Source: Verrucomicrobiota bacterium (GTDB lineage Bacteria > Verrucomicrobiota > Verrucomicrobiia > Limisphaerales > JAFGQR01). Taken from it: a stretch of 34,569 bases of DNA. Shown one piece after another: positions 1 through 7,811 of the stretch. Position numbers and translations under genes: made by a program. The stretch lies in assembly GCA_016935555.1 (NCBI GenBank), contig JAFGQR010000054.1:1-34569 (forward strand), read 5' to 3'. Under the pieces are notes generated by a model. That model had not been told where the DNA came from, ran no database searches, and saw nothing but the letters and a program-made list of their open reading frames with translations. Each line of letters opens with the position of its first letter. Position 1 is the first letter of the stretch.

Positions 1-66
1 AACGCGACACGGCACAATTCACTGGTTGCCCATTGGCCCCGGCGCATGGCGTGCGCGTCAGCGCCA

Positions 67-108
67 TTCGATGTTCGAGGTTCGGCGCTGGGCGTTCGAT
101 GTTCGTCC
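67..108. repeat. Short degenerate heptamer repeat
   Basis: Six consecutive 7-base units can be read here, mostly of the form TTCGATG, TTCGAGG or TTCGGCG, with one diverged unit (CTGGGCG) and a degenerate last one (TTCGTCC). It lies in a stretch of about 280 bp without a gene at the left edge of the window. It has no obvious coding or regulatory role. It resembles low-complexity intergenic repeats scattered in some bacterial genomes, but I cannot show copies elsewhere in this window. Confidence 0.5.
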
Positions 109-164
109 CAGCTTCTGAACCAAGAAAGCCCCGCCGCCGCGGCGGGTTCCAGGCCATCTTCGGG

Positions 165-203
165 ACAAAACCGCGCAGCGGTTTTGTAGAGCGAGCCGCG
201 CTC
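165..203. terminator. Hairpin pair downstream of the MauE/DoxX gene, possible terminator
   Basis: A perfect 10-bp stem (ACAAAACCGC, 165-174; GCGGTTTTGT, 178-187) closes a 3-base GCA loop. A second 5-bp stem follows at 189-193/199-203. The larger stem carries a T-rich 3' arm on both strands, so it could end minus-strand transcription from the operon that stops at 280. No extra T-run follows the stem and it lies about 90 bp past the stop codon, so a dispersed palindromic repeat is equally possible. The rest of 1-279 holds nothing else I can name. Confidence 0.35.
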
Positions 204-279
204 AGACCCACGGTCCTCTCGATGAACACCCACGGTTTGTGGCTCCTGCGCACCTCGAACAGTCTGAGCCCGCGGCTCG

Positions 280-771
280 CTAGCGGAACCATTGGTATTT
301 GAGGGTGCAGTGGTCGTTGCGCCAGATGAGCAGCAGCGCCGAAAGCAGGATCAGGAGGATGTTCTCGGCAAGCTTGAAACAAATCGCCACCTCGCCGGCT
401 CCGCAGCCGCAGTCGAAACGCACCGCGCAGAACGCGAGTTGCTGGGCGGCCTGGATGGCAAGCGCGCGGCGCAGGACGATGACGGTGAAGGGGAGGAGCA
501 TGAGCAGGGACACGACCGCGGTGCCGCGCACGGCGATGCCGCCGAGCAGGAGGAGGCCGCAGAACACCTCGAACCAGGGCAGGGTGGAGGCGATGAGATT
601 GAGCATCAGGGCGCTTTGGACCATGTCGTATTGGCGCACCAGCTTGAGAAAGTCCACGGGATCCAACGCCTTTTTGAACCCCATGTACACAAACAGCAGC
701 CCCAGTCCCCATCGAGCCAGGGTGCCAAGCAGCGAAACCGCCGCATCCAATGACACGCGGCAGACCGTCAT
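280..771 (-). CDS. MauE/DoxX-family integral membrane protein
   Basis: A 163-residue, very hydrophobic protein with about four membrane segments. Near the N-terminus is a DoxX/MauE-like signature (GLLFVYMGFKKALDPVDF), and before the last membrane segment there is a cysteine-rich loop, DCGCGAGEVAIC. MauE and DoxX relatives are linked to periplasmic thiol and disulfide chemistry or small electron-transfer modules; the exact substrate here is unknown. The ATG start overlaps the stop of the upstream rhodanese gene in an ATGA arrangement (768-771), so the two are almost certainly co-transcribed and translationally coupled. The cysteine loop together with a rhodanese neighbour suggests a role in sulfur or thiol handling in the envelope (inference). 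The family call is fairly secure; the function is not. Confidence 0.75.
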   Translation of the reverse strand: MTVCRVSLDAAVSLLGTLARWGLGLLFVYMGFKKALDPVDFLKLVRQYDMVQSALMLNLIASTLPWFEVFCGLLLLGGIAVRGTAVVSLLMLLPFTVIVLRRALAIQAAQQLAFCAVRFDCGCGAGEVAICFKLAENILLILLSALLLIWRNDHCTLKYQWFR

Positions 772-1430
772 GGCAGCGTCCGGCGCAATGCGCCGCTGTC
801 GCGCGCCCCCGTTTCAACGGGCCAGCCCGCAGCCTCCCATTCGGAAAAGCCGCCGCTGTACACGAGGATCCGCTCCGGGGGCACGCCGGCGTCGCGGAGC
901 AGGAGGGCGGCGAACTCACTGTCCTCGCAATCGCCGCCGACGCAATAGACGACGACATGCCGGGCGGCGAGGCAGGGCGGCAGCACGTGGGGAAGGTATT
1001 CGTGGGCGCGGTAGTGGTCGAGCTGGTAGGCGCCGGGGATGTGGCCCGCCTCGTATTCGCGGGTGTCACGCGCGTCGATGAACACCACGTGCCCCAGGGC
1101 GTAGCGGGGGCCGTCGAAGCACTGGCGAACCTCGTTGCTGGAAACCACGCGCATCCCGTGGGCGCGAATGCGCTCCCCCATCGCGCTGCCGGCCGCCGCC
1201 ACGGCCTGGGTGGCGCCCGGCGTCACCGCGTTGCCGGCACCGCCGCCCGCGTGCCCCAGGGGGCGGATCGCGCCCGGGAAATAATTGTGTGTCAACTCCA
1301 GCCCGCGCGGGGAAACCTGGTTGGCGGCGAGGGCCAGGAAACCGCCGAGGAGCGCGACGGCCACGGATTCGCACAGGACGGTGCGTGCGGCGCGCCGGGC
1401 CGGGGACGTGCGGGATACGTGGGGGATCAC
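768..1430 (-). CDS. Membrane-anchored rhodanese-like sulfurtransferase
   Basis: A 220-residue protein with an N-terminal hydrophobic anchor (around residues 20-37, VAVALLGGFLALAA) and a C-terminal rhodanese domain (about 95-210). The domain shows the expected DARDTREYEAGHIPGA motif and a cysteine in the active-site loop, YCVGGDCEDS, which has a second cysteine and is longer than the simple CxxGxR loop. Rhodaneses carry sulfane sulfur as a cysteine persulfide. Here the catalytic domain probably faces the periplasm. The start is a GTG at 1430 without a clear Shine-Dalgarno, 28 bp after the DUF1573 stop. The stop overlaps the MauE/DoxX start by four bases. The physiological donor and acceptor cannot be told from sequence. 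Confidence 0.8.
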   Translation of the reverse strand: MIPHVSRTSPARRAARTVLCESVAVALLGGFLALAANQVSPRGLELTHNYFPGAIRPLGHAGGGAGNAVTPGATQAVAAAGSAMGERIRAHGMRVVSSNEVRQCFDGPRYALGHVVFIDARDTREYEAGHIPGAYQLDHYRAHEYLPHVLPPCLAARHVVVYCVGGDCEDSEFAALLLRDAGVPPERILVYSGGFSEWEAAGWPVETGARDSGALRRTLP

Positions 1431-1458
1431 GCTTGAGCGGGCGTTGCGTCGTTGGCCG

Positions 1459-2637
1459 TCAGCGCACGGTAGCGCCGTGGGTGGGGGTTGGCACCATGAC
1501 GGGGCGTGGCATGGGAGCGATCAGGGTTGCCGGGACGATAGGCACAACGACCTGGGGCGTGGTCGGACTGTCGGAGCTGACACTCAGCGTGAGGCTCTTG
1601 CGCGGGTCGACCTGGAATCCCGCCGGGAAGGACACCTCGAGGCGAAAAAGGCGGCCCGGCTGGGTTTCGACCACGGCGGCGGTGACGCCTTCGGCGTTGA
1701 CGGTGGGATTGCTCAGCTTGAGGGGCCTGGCGCTGACGCTGCGCACCGTGAGAACGAAGCGGTTGCCGGGGCCCAGGGGACCGTAGGGCAGGACGAGACG
1801 CTGGGGGATGACCTGAATGGACGGCTGAACCATGACGTAGGCGCTGATGGTGGCCGTGGGCATGTTGGTGGACGTGGTTTTCAGGGTGATGGGAACGACA
1901 GACCGGGACGCCTGGACCGGCGGGACCAGGCTGACGTGCACTTCCCATTCCTTGTGCGGCCGGATGGTCTTGAGTTCCGCCTTGAAGGTCTTGTCGGCGC
2001 ATTCGGGCGGCGAGACGTCGACGGGCTCCTCCGTGTTGTTCACAATGCGCGAAATCTTGACCATGTTGGTGGGGGTGCTGTCCGTCACCGTGAAGTAGGC
2101 GTAACGCGGATTCACGTCCATGGGCTTCCACACCGTCCCCTTGATCGTCAGGGGGACCGTCGGCTGGGTCGGGTCGTTGCAAGTCACCGTGATCGCCTTG
2201 GCCACCACGCCGCTGAACCCGGCCGGGTTGAACTGGATCGGGATCCTGCCCGTCTTGCCGGGCTCCACCGTGTGGGTCCAGTCGCCCGCCGTGGTGCAAC
2301 CGCACGACGCCCGCACGGCGGTCACCTCCAACGTGGCCTGCCCCGTGTTCGTGAAGATGTAATCATGCTTGACCACGTCGGTCGGCTTGACAGTGCCAAA
2401 ATCGTGCGCCGTATTCTCGAACTGAATGCGCGCCAGGCTCGCCGGGTTCGTCGAGCGCAAAACCGCCGGCCCGGGCTGCACCCCCGGCGCCCGCGCCGGC
2501 GTCATGACCGGCGCCGGAGACGCCGGCAGGGGGGGAGGGGACGGAGGACGCGGCTGGCAGCGCGCCGTGTCGGGAAGGCTGCCGAACACCAATCCAGCGA
2601 GAATTATCAGCGTTTTCTGCATGGAACCGTTATTCAT
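1459..2637 (-). CDS. Exported DUF1573-domain protein
   Basis: About 392 residues. The N-terminus carries a signal peptide (MQKTLIILAGLVFGS then TARCQ), a proline-rich linker, and a DUF1573 domain at roughly residues 74-165. The domain shows the typical HDFGTVKPTD opening, a central RASCGCTT cysteine motif and the PLTIKGTV closing strand. A second beta-rich, Ig-like half follows. DUF1573 proteins are periplasmic or surface beta-sandwich proteins of unclear function. I chose the ATG at 2637; the ATG at 2622 (MQKTL...) is equally plausible, and a longer start at 2682 would put extra residues before the signal peptide. It lies 93 bp downstream of the 79-aa gene and 28 bp before the rhodanese gene, so it is probably in one operon with both. 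No membrane anchor is visible. Confidence 0.8.
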   Translation of the reverse strand: MNNGSMQKTLIILAGLVFGSLPDTARCQPRPPSPPPLPASPAPVMTPARAPGVQPGPAVLRSTNPASLARIQFENTAHDFGTVKPTDVVKHDYIFTNTGQATLEVTAVRASCGCTTAGDWTHTVEPGKTGRIPIQFNPAGFSGVVAKAITVTCNDPTQPTVPLTIKGTVWKPMDVNPRYAYFTVTDSTPTNMVKISRIVNNTEEPVDVSPPECADKTFKAELKTIRPHKEWEVHVSLVPPVQASRSVVPITLKTTSTNMPTATISAYVMVQPSIQVIPQRLVLPYGPLGPGNRFVLTVRSVSARPLKLSNPTVNAEGVTAAVVETQPGRLFRLEVSFPAGFQVDPRKSLTLSVSSDSPTTPQVVVPIVPATLIAPMPRPVMVPTPTHGATVR

Positions 2638-2730
2638 AACGCGTGGAACAGTAGCAAATTCCTCTCCAATTGGCACGCACAAGTTTTCGAAAACCAGGGG
2701 GCGAATTGCCGCCGGTTCGCGCCCTTGCAG

Positions 2731-2970
2731 TCAGGATTTCGGCTTTTCAAGGCGATGGCGGTATTTCCGCTTGAACCGGTTGCAGGACGACATCGACGTC
2801 TTGCCGTCGTCGTTTTCCCATACCTCGGCGTATTTGGGTTGTTTGGGTTCGCTGCGCAGCGGGTGTTCCTTCAGGATATTGCCCTTGTCGTCGCAATCCA
2901 CCTCGATGAACCGGGCTTTTTGACTGCGGTTGAGCCGGTTTGACAGAATGACGAGAATTTTTCGCTTCAT
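2731..2970 (-). CDS. Small conserved basic protein, function unknown
   Basis: A 79-residue protein beginning MKRKILVILSNRLNRSQKAR and ending in a basic tail (KRKYRHRLEKPKS). I recall similar short proteins from verrucomicrobial genomes, but I cannot name a function or a domain. It has no signal peptide and no membrane segment. The frame stays open upstream to an ATG at 3153, which would give a 140-residue form overlapping the divergent cytidylate-kinase-like start. I prefer the shorter form because its N-terminus looks like a natural start and the longer form would overlap the neighbour's start codon. It is the first gene of the likely operon that continues into DUF1573, rhodanese and MauE/DoxX. 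Confidence 0.6.
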   Translation of the reverse strand: MKRKILVILSNRLNRSQKARFIEVDCDDKGNILKEHPLRSEPKQPKYAEVWENDDGKTSMSSCNRFKRKYRHRLEKPKS

Positions 2971-3147
2971 ACGTTGCTTCCACAGGCCAGGCGGACCGGG
3001 CCGATTCCAGATGCGGATCGCCGGGTGTTCCAGCGGCGCGTGATCGATCACCGGGTGGCGTTTAGGGAAGGACCTTTCCAACCGGCTTTCAACATCAAAA
3101 TGCAGTGGCGTTTGCCCCGGGTCCGGCGTAACAATCCCGGCGTGCGT

Positions 3148-3858
3148 ATGCATGGCAGAAGTTCCTTCGAGAAATGCCGCTCCTACATCATGGCGCAGAT
3201 GGAAACCTGCGGTGAGCCCGAGCGCTCGAGCCGCGCGCCGCGCTCGGGGCCGGCCATCACCCTGTCGCGCCAGGCAGGCTCGGGGGGGCACACGATTGCG
3301 GGGAAACTGGCCTCATACCTGGATCAGCACGGGCCGCCCGGCAACTGCCCGTGGACGGTGTTCGACCGGGAACTGGTGCAAAAGGTCCTGGAGGATCACC
3401 ACCTGCCGAAGGACTTTGCACGGTTCATTCCCGAGGATCGCCGGCCCTATTTCGACGAGATCGTCGAGGAAGTGCTCGGGCTGCACCCGCCGTCCTGGAC
3501 GCTGGTGCGGCAGGTCACGGAAACCATCCTCAACCTGGCCGAGTTGGGACGCGTCATTCTTGTGGGGCGCGGCTCCCATCTGATCACGGCGCGCATGCCC
3601 AACGTGTTTCACGTCCGCCTCATCGGTTCGCTCGAACAACGCATTGTCCACGTGATGGAATTCTACCAGCTCACGCGAACCGCAGCCGTCGAGTTCGTCC
3701 GCAAAACCGACCGGGCCCGGGTGGCGTATTTGAAGAAGCACTTTCAAACCGATATCGACGACGATCTCCAGTATCATCTCGTGGTCAACACGGACCGCAT
3801 CCCGTACGCCGATGCCGTGGAACTCATCGGCGCCGCGGCGCTTCGTCACTTCATGTAA
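3148..3858 (+). CDS. Cytidylate-kinase-like family protein
   Basis: A 236-residue cytosolic protein. The segment AITLSRQAGSGGHTIAGKLA is a P-loop-like nucleotide-binding region. It is followed by WTVFDRELVQKVLEDHHLP, then LNLAELGRVILVGRGSHLI and NVFHVRLIGSLEQRI, all matching the cytidylate-kinase-like family, a relative of Cmk that is often present beside a true Cmk. Whether it phosphorylates CMP is unknown. I chose the ATG at 3148 (MHGRSSFEKCRSYIMAQM) because I recall relatives with an FEKC-type N-terminus; ATGs at 3190 and 3199 are alternatives. It is divergent from the 79-aa gene, and its last 13 bases overlap the end of the convergent PAP2 gene. Confidence 0.8.
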   Translation: MHGRSSFEKCRSYIMAQMETCGEPERSSRAPRSGPAITLSRQAGSGGHTIAGKLASYLDQHGPPGNCPWTVFDRELVQKVLEDHHLPKDFARFIPEDRRPYFDEIVEEVLGLHPPSWTLVRQVTETILNLAELGRVILVGRGSHLITARMPNVFHVRLIGSLEQRIVHVMEFYQLTRTAAVEFVRKTDRARVAYLKKHFQTDIDDDLQYHLVVNTDRIPYADAVELIGAAALRHFM

Positions 3859-4880
3859 CCCGACGTCCCCTCGGGACGCTCGGAGCCGGGCGGGTGAGCC
3901 ACGCTTTCGGGCGGCGGACGCGTCACGGCTTGGGGCGGTGCGTTCGCCGCGGCCACGGCAGGGGGCCCGGGTTTGAATTTGAATTTGAAGTAGAGCCAGT
4001 TTCCCAGGGGCAACAGGACGCCCACGGTGGCCAGACCCGCCAGAACGTCCACCACATAGTGATACCGGCAGTAAACCGTGGCGCCGCACAGCAGGACCGC
4101 CACCGCCAGGTGGCCGCGCCACAAGCGCGGCAGGTAGCGAAAGGAGAAATGGACGGTGGCCAGGGCGACGGCGACATGGCTGCTGGGCAGGGCGGCGCCG
4201 GGTGCCTCGAACACGTTGTAAATCAACGCCATAATTCGGAAAAACACCCCAGCCTCCACCGCGTCCGGGTAATCATCCGAGGTCGCCAGCGCCTGGAATG
4301 CCGACGGCAGCGCATACCCGTCAATCGCCCGGAAAAACACCCGGGGGCCGATGACCGGCAGGAAGATGTAGATGGTGTAACAGGTGTAAAAGATGAACGA
4401 CACCACGGAGACGTAATGGAAAAACTGCTCCCGATCCCGCAGGAACAGGGCCAGCCCGATGCCGGCAATCATGATGTAATAGGAAAAATAGGCGGCGTAA
4501 AACAACTCGCTGACCAGCAGATGCGGCAGCATTTCCATGAACAAGACGCTCGGCTGACACCCAAAAACCGCCTGTTCCCAGCCAATCACCATCGGGTCCA
4601 GATACGTCTCATGGAACATCCGGTTCAACAAGCCGGACTCGCGAAACAGCTCGGTGTAGAGGAGGATCGGGTAGAAATGGCGGAGGAAGGCGAGGACCCG
4701 CGCGGAGGGTCGGCGGGCATGCCAGTGGATGAGGCCATGGACCGCCGCGAGGCAGACGGCGTGCCCGGCCAACATCCACCGCCAGTGCGGCACCGTGTCG
4801 TTGTGGAACAAAGCCACCAGCACGCCCACCACCGCGACGTAACCCTGCGTCGCGTAATCCACAAACGTATAGTGCCTCAT
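3846..4880 (-). CDS. PAP2-family membrane phosphatase/phosphotransferase
   Basis: A 344-residue polytopic membrane protein. The two halves of a PAP2 active site are visible: GAALPSSHVAVALAT with His235, and YCRYHYVVDVLAG with His274 and Asp278. The arrangement resembles the PAP2 subfamily that includes Aur1-type inositol phosphorylceramide synthases as well as lipid phosphatases. The ATG at 4880 is preceded by a good GAGGAGG Shine-Dalgarno that overlaps the stop region of the upstream SDR gene (10-bp gap), so it is the last gene of a three-gene operon. With a serine-palmitoyltransferase-like first gene, a role in sphingolipid head-group transfer or dephosphorylation is a reasonable inference; a general phosphatidate or undecaprenyl phosphatase is the alternative. 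The C-terminal tail of about 40 residues is Pro/Ala-rich and poorly conserved in appearance. Confidence 0.8.
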   Translation of the reverse strand: MRHYTFVDYATQGYVAVVGVLVALFHNDTVPHWRWMLAGHAVCLAAVHGLIHWHARRPSARVLAFLRHFYPILLYTELFRESGLLNRMFHETYLDPMVIGWEQAVFGCQPSVLFMEMLPHLLVSELFYAAYFSYYIMIAGIGLALFLRDREQFFHYVSVVSFIFYTCYTIYIFLPVIGPRVFFRAIDGYALPSAFQALATSDDYPDAVEAGVFFRIMALIYNVFEAPGAALPSSHVAVALATVHFSFRYLPRLWRGHLAVAVLLCGATVYCRYHYVVDVLAGLATVGVLLPLGNWLYFKFKFKPGPPAVAAANAPPQAVTRPPPESVAHPPGSERPEGTSGYMK

Positions 4881-4890
4881 CAGCGCCTCC

Positions 4891-5883
4891 TCACAGCCAG
4901 CCTTGCTTCCGATACCACGCCAGCGTCTGCCCAATGCCCTCCGCATGCGGCCTCCAACGCACCCCCCCCAGCTCGGCCTGCAGCCGCGACGCGTCGCAGA
5001 CCCAGCCCGGCGCCCGCAGTTCCCGGTACTTTTCAAGTCCGAGGATGTGGGGGCGTCGCGTGCACCGCGAAACGCCCTGCTGCACCAGGCAGGCTGCCCA
5101 CAACACGGCCGCCGGTAACGGGACGGTGAAGGTTCGAACGCCCATTTGCCGGGCGATCTCCAGGGCAAACGCCTCCCCGTGCAGCACTTCCGGCGACGCC
5201 GCGTAATAGGTGCGATGCGCCGCCGCCGGATGGGTCAGACACCGCATCACCGCCGCCGCCAGATCCTCGGCATACGCCATGCTCAATGCCGCCAGGCTGC
5301 CCGCAAACCGCGGCACCACCCCCCGCCGCACCACCCGGAACATCGGCAAAAACCCGTCGTCCCGCGGCCCATACACCGCCGGCGGACGCACAATCACCCA
5401 CGGCACCCGGCTCCGCGTCCTGACCTCCGTCTCCGCCCCCAGTTTGCTGGCGCCGTAAGCCGACACGGGCCGGGGCGGGTCGTCTTCCCGCGCGGGGCGG
5501 TCAGGCGTGGCGGGGCCGCCGGCGGCGAGGCTGGAGATGAGGAGGAGGCGCCGGACGGCGTTGCCGTGGTCATTGACCGCGTCGACCAAGTGCCGCGTGC
5601 CGGCCTGATTGCCCCGGAAAAAACCCGCCGCGTCGAGCGCCCTAGTCAGCCCGGCGCAGTGAATCACGTGGGTCACGTCCCTGAGCGCCGCGCGCAGGCT
5701 CGGCGGGTCGTCCAGGGAACCGAGGCGCGCCTCGACCTGGTCCGGGCCATTGAGGTGATGCTCGATGAACCGCCGGTTGCTGGCGGGCCGGAGCAGCACC
5801 GCCACCGGCATGGATTGAGCGCACAAGGCGTCCAAAAGATGGCTGCCCACAAACCCCGTGGCGCCGGTCAGAAGCACTTTCAC
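4891..5883 (-). CDS. Extended SDR (NAD-dependent epimerase/dehydratase family), candidate ceramide or ketosphinganine reductase
   Basis: A 330-residue extended short-chain dehydrogenase/reductase. It starts KVLLTGATGFVGSHLLDAL with the TGxxGFxG dinucleotide-binding motif, and has SAYGASKLGAE with the catalytic Tyr143 and Lys147 and an upstream LISSLAAGG strand carrying the active-site serine. The start is a GTG at 5883, only four bases after the upstream SPT-like stop; the next in-frame ATG would remove the nucleotide-binding fold. Extended SDRs of this class include 3-beta-HSD-like enzymes, sugar epimerases and the bacterial ceramide reductase CerR. The last fits the operon context but cannot be shown from sequence alone. 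Translation is probably coupled to the upstream gene. Confidence 0.8.
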   Translation of the reverse strand: MKVLLTGATGFVGSHLLDALCAQSMPVAVLLRPASNRRFIEHHLNGPDQVEARLGSLDDPPSLRAALRDVTHVIHCAGLTRALDAAGFFRGNQAGTRHLVDAVNDHGNAVRRLLLISSLAAGGPATPDRPAREDDPPRPVSAYGASKLGAETEVRTRSRVPWVIVRPPAVYGPRDDGFLPMFRVVRRGVVPRFAGSLAALSMAYAEDLAAAVMRCLTHPAAAHRTYYAASPEVLHGEAFALEIARQMGVRTFTVPLPAAVLWAACLVQQGVSRCTRRPHILGLEKYRELRAPGWVCDASRLQAELGGVRWRPHAEGIGQTLAWYRKQGWL

Positions 5884-5887
5884 CGGA

Positions 5888-7195
5888 TCACGACAGCAGC
5901 CCCAGCTCCTTGCCAACCTTGCCCAGCTTGTCCAGCGCGAAGTCAATCAGGCTGTCCGTGTGGGTCGCCATGAGGCTGATGCGAATCAATTCCTTCCCCG
6001 CCGGCACCGCCGGGGACACGACGGGGTTGACGAACACCCCCTCCTCTTGGAGCCGCTTGCACATGGTGAACGCCGTCACCATGCTCCGGCAATACACGGG
6101 CAGGATCGGCGTCTCCGAGGCGCCCAGATCAAACCCGAGCGACCGCAGCCCGCGCTTCATGCGTTCCGTGTTGTGCCAGAGCTGCGCTATGCGTTCCGGC
6201 TCGGAAATCATGATTTGCAGCGCGGCCATGACGGCCCCGGCGTTCGCCGGACTCATGCTCGCGCTGAAGATCAACGAGCGGGAATGGTGCCTGAGATAGT
6301 CGATGGTCGCCTCGTCCGCCGCGATGAAGCCGCCCAGGCTCGCCAGCGACTTGCTGAACGTGCCCATGATCAGGTCCACTTCGTCCGTCAGGCCAAAATG
6401 CTGCGAGGTGCCGGCCCCGTGCTTGCCCAGCACCCCGATCGCGTGCGCGTCGTCCACCATCACCGCCGCCCCGTATTGCCGCGCCAGCCGGCACACCTCG
6501 GGAAGCTGGATGATGTCCCCCTCCATGCTGAACACCCCATCCGCCACAATCAACTTGCCGTCCGCCGGGTCCAGCTTCCGCAGCCGGTTCTCGAGGCCGT
6601 TCATGTCCCGGTGCGCAAACCGCAGAAGCTCGCCCTGCGAGAGCAGACAGCCCTCGACAATGCTCGCGTGGTTGCTTTTGTCCGCCAGGATGTATTCGCC
6701 CTTGCCGACCAGGGCGCTGATGACCCCCAGGTTCACCTGGAACCCCGTGCTGTACAGCAACACCGCCTCCTTGTTCACCAGGCGCGCCAGCTCCCGCTCC
6801 AGTTCCAAATGGATGTCCAGCGACCCGTTCAAAAACCGCGACCCGGCGCAGCCGGTGCCGTATTTGGCCACCGCCGCCCGAGCCGCCTCCTTGATTTTGG
6901 GGTGGTTGGTGAGGCCCAGGTAACTGTTGGACCCCAGCATCAACACCTTCTTGCCATTGATGATCACCTCCGTGTCCTGAGCCGAGGAGATCGTCCGAAA
7001 ATACGGATACAACCCCATCGCCCGCACCTGGGTGGCGCTCCTGTAATTCCGCACCTTGTTGAACAACGCCAGGGGGGTGCCGTTCCGGGCGTCCCGGTTC
7101 GACTGGCTCTTCGGAATCCCCGGTGCAGTCCCCGCCCGCGAGGGCAGGGCATACGCCTTGGACCCGTCATGTCTGCCTGTTTTTAACGGTGGCAT
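5888..7195 (-). CDS. Serine palmitoyltransferase-like alpha-oxoamine synthase (PLP-dependent)
   Basis: A 435-residue fold-type I PLP enzyme. Visible landmarks are [14 protein letters not shown], the [17 protein letters not shown] motif, [24 protein letters not shown] and the PLP lysine in [14 protein letters not shown] (Lys282). The whole body, including [13 protein letters not shown] [19 protein letters not shown], resembles the Bacteroides-type serine palmitoyltransferase as I recall it more closely than KBL, BioF or HemA. The family condenses an amino acid with an acyl-CoA or acyl-ACP; SPT makes 3-ketosphinganine from serine and palmitoyl thioester. The start ATG at 7195 gives an N-terminal extension of roughly 40 residues compared with the Bacteroides form. 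It is the first gene of the SPT-SDR-PAP2 operon, with a four-base gap to the SDR. Glycine C-acetyltransferase (KBL) is the main alternative. Confidence 0.8.
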   Translation of the reverse strand: MPPLKTGRHDGSKAYALPSRAGTAPGIPKSQSNRDARNGTPLALFNKVRNYRSATQVRAMGLYPYFRTISSAQDTEVIINGKKVLMLGSNSYLGLTNHPKIKEAARAAVAKYGTGCAGSRFLNGSLDIHLELERELARLVNKEAVLLYSTGFQVNLGVISALVGKGEYILADKSNHASIVEGCLLSQGELLRFAHRDMNGLENRLRKLDPADGKLIVADGVFSMEGDIIQLPEVCRLARQYGAAVMVDDAHAIGVLGKHGAGTSQHFGLTDEVDLIMGTFSKSLASLGGFIAADEATIDYLRHHSRSLIFSASMSPANAGAVMAALQIMISEPERIAQLWHNTERMKRGLRSLGFDLGASETPILPVYCRSMVTAFTMCKRLQEEGVFVNPVVSPAVPAGKELIRISLMATHTDSLIDFALDKLGKVGKELGLLS

Positions 7196-7358
7196 CTAGT
7201 CTTGGCGCGTCATAGTGCGCAACATTTGCCACAAATCAAAGCCAAAATATTCACCCCCCGAAGACGTGGCACCCCCGACCCCGCAGGGCAACCCCGTCAA
7301 GCGTTCCAATCAAGCATGCGGATTGGCCCGCATTTCTCAGTGCCCTGTTGGCTCTGAA

Positions 7359-7539
7359 TCGGGGTCGGGCTCGGTATCGGTATCGGCATCGAAAAGAACG
7401 ACATGGGTTTTGGACACGAGAAACTGGATGGGTACCGCCCGGCCATTGATTGCCAGCGCGGCTATGCTCTTCACGAAAAAGCGGGCGAGTATGGGGGGGA
7501 TGGAAACGATACCGATTCCGATACCGACTCCGACCCCGA
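7359..7539. repeat. Inverted pair of TCGGNN hexamer arrays flanking a 115-bp core
   Basis: The left arm (7359-7391) is a run of five TCGGNN hexamers plus TCG. The right arm (7507-7539) is its reverse complement with four mismatches in 33 positions. The arms enclose 115 bp with no recognisable gene. If transcribed, either strand could fold into a very long hairpin. It sits between the start of the SPT-like gene and the end of the giant CotH protein, in the same non-coding gap as several GC-rich dyads. It could be a small non-autonomous mobile or structural repeat; I see no target-site duplication that I can defend. Confidence 0.6.
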
Positions 7540-7811
7540 GGGGGATAGGAAGCCATGAGCGAACCAGGCTGCTGCAGTGAACGCGCCGATTGCGCCCTGG
7601 TTCCATTCAGGCGATTCTGTTGGCGCGTCACTGAGCAGCGACGTGAGAAATGCGCCCGAAGGGCCGCAGGGCGGGGCGACCCCCGCCCGAGCGCCAAAGC
7701 ACTCTGTGGCGAGCTCAGTCGGCCCATAGAGCGCTGGGCGACCCGCCCTCCCGGGCGATGAACCGGCTTGGGAACGAACCTCAAACCGCCTGCGGCGAAC
7801 GGCACAGAACG
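7540..7811. other. Non-coding gap with GC-rich dyads
   Basis: No convincing gene is present. At 7669-7688 a perfect 8-bp GC-only stem (GGGCGGGG/CCCCGCCC) closes a CGAC loop, and a related GGGCGACCCGCCC segment recurs around 7735-7750. They lie downstream of the giant CotH gene on its strand and could help 3'-end formation, but no T-run follows. The stretch 7196-7358 upstream of the SPT-like gene is moderately AT-rich and is where that operon's promoter should lie; I could not find a convincing -35/-10 pair there. Confidence 0.35.

Noticed and set aside
2940..2968. TTGACA on the plus strand as a promoter for the cytidylate-kinase-like gene
   Set aside because: It lies inside the opposite gene, about 200 bp from the start, and has no -10 box at 16-19 bases.
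7220..7250. Sigma-54-like TGGC...TTGC pattern upstream of the SPT-like gene
   Set aside because: The spacing between the GG and GC dinucleotides is eight instead of ten, and the shifted alternative has a poor -12 element.
7359..7539. CRISPR-like array
   Set aside because: The units are six bases without spacers and the two blocks are inverted, which does not fit a CRISPR.
7215..7606. Small protein genes with Ser/Gly/Val/Ile or Asp/Thr/Pro repeats across the hexamer arrays
   Set aside because: The repeats simply translate the TCGGNN hexamers in different frames; there is no supporting start signal or family.
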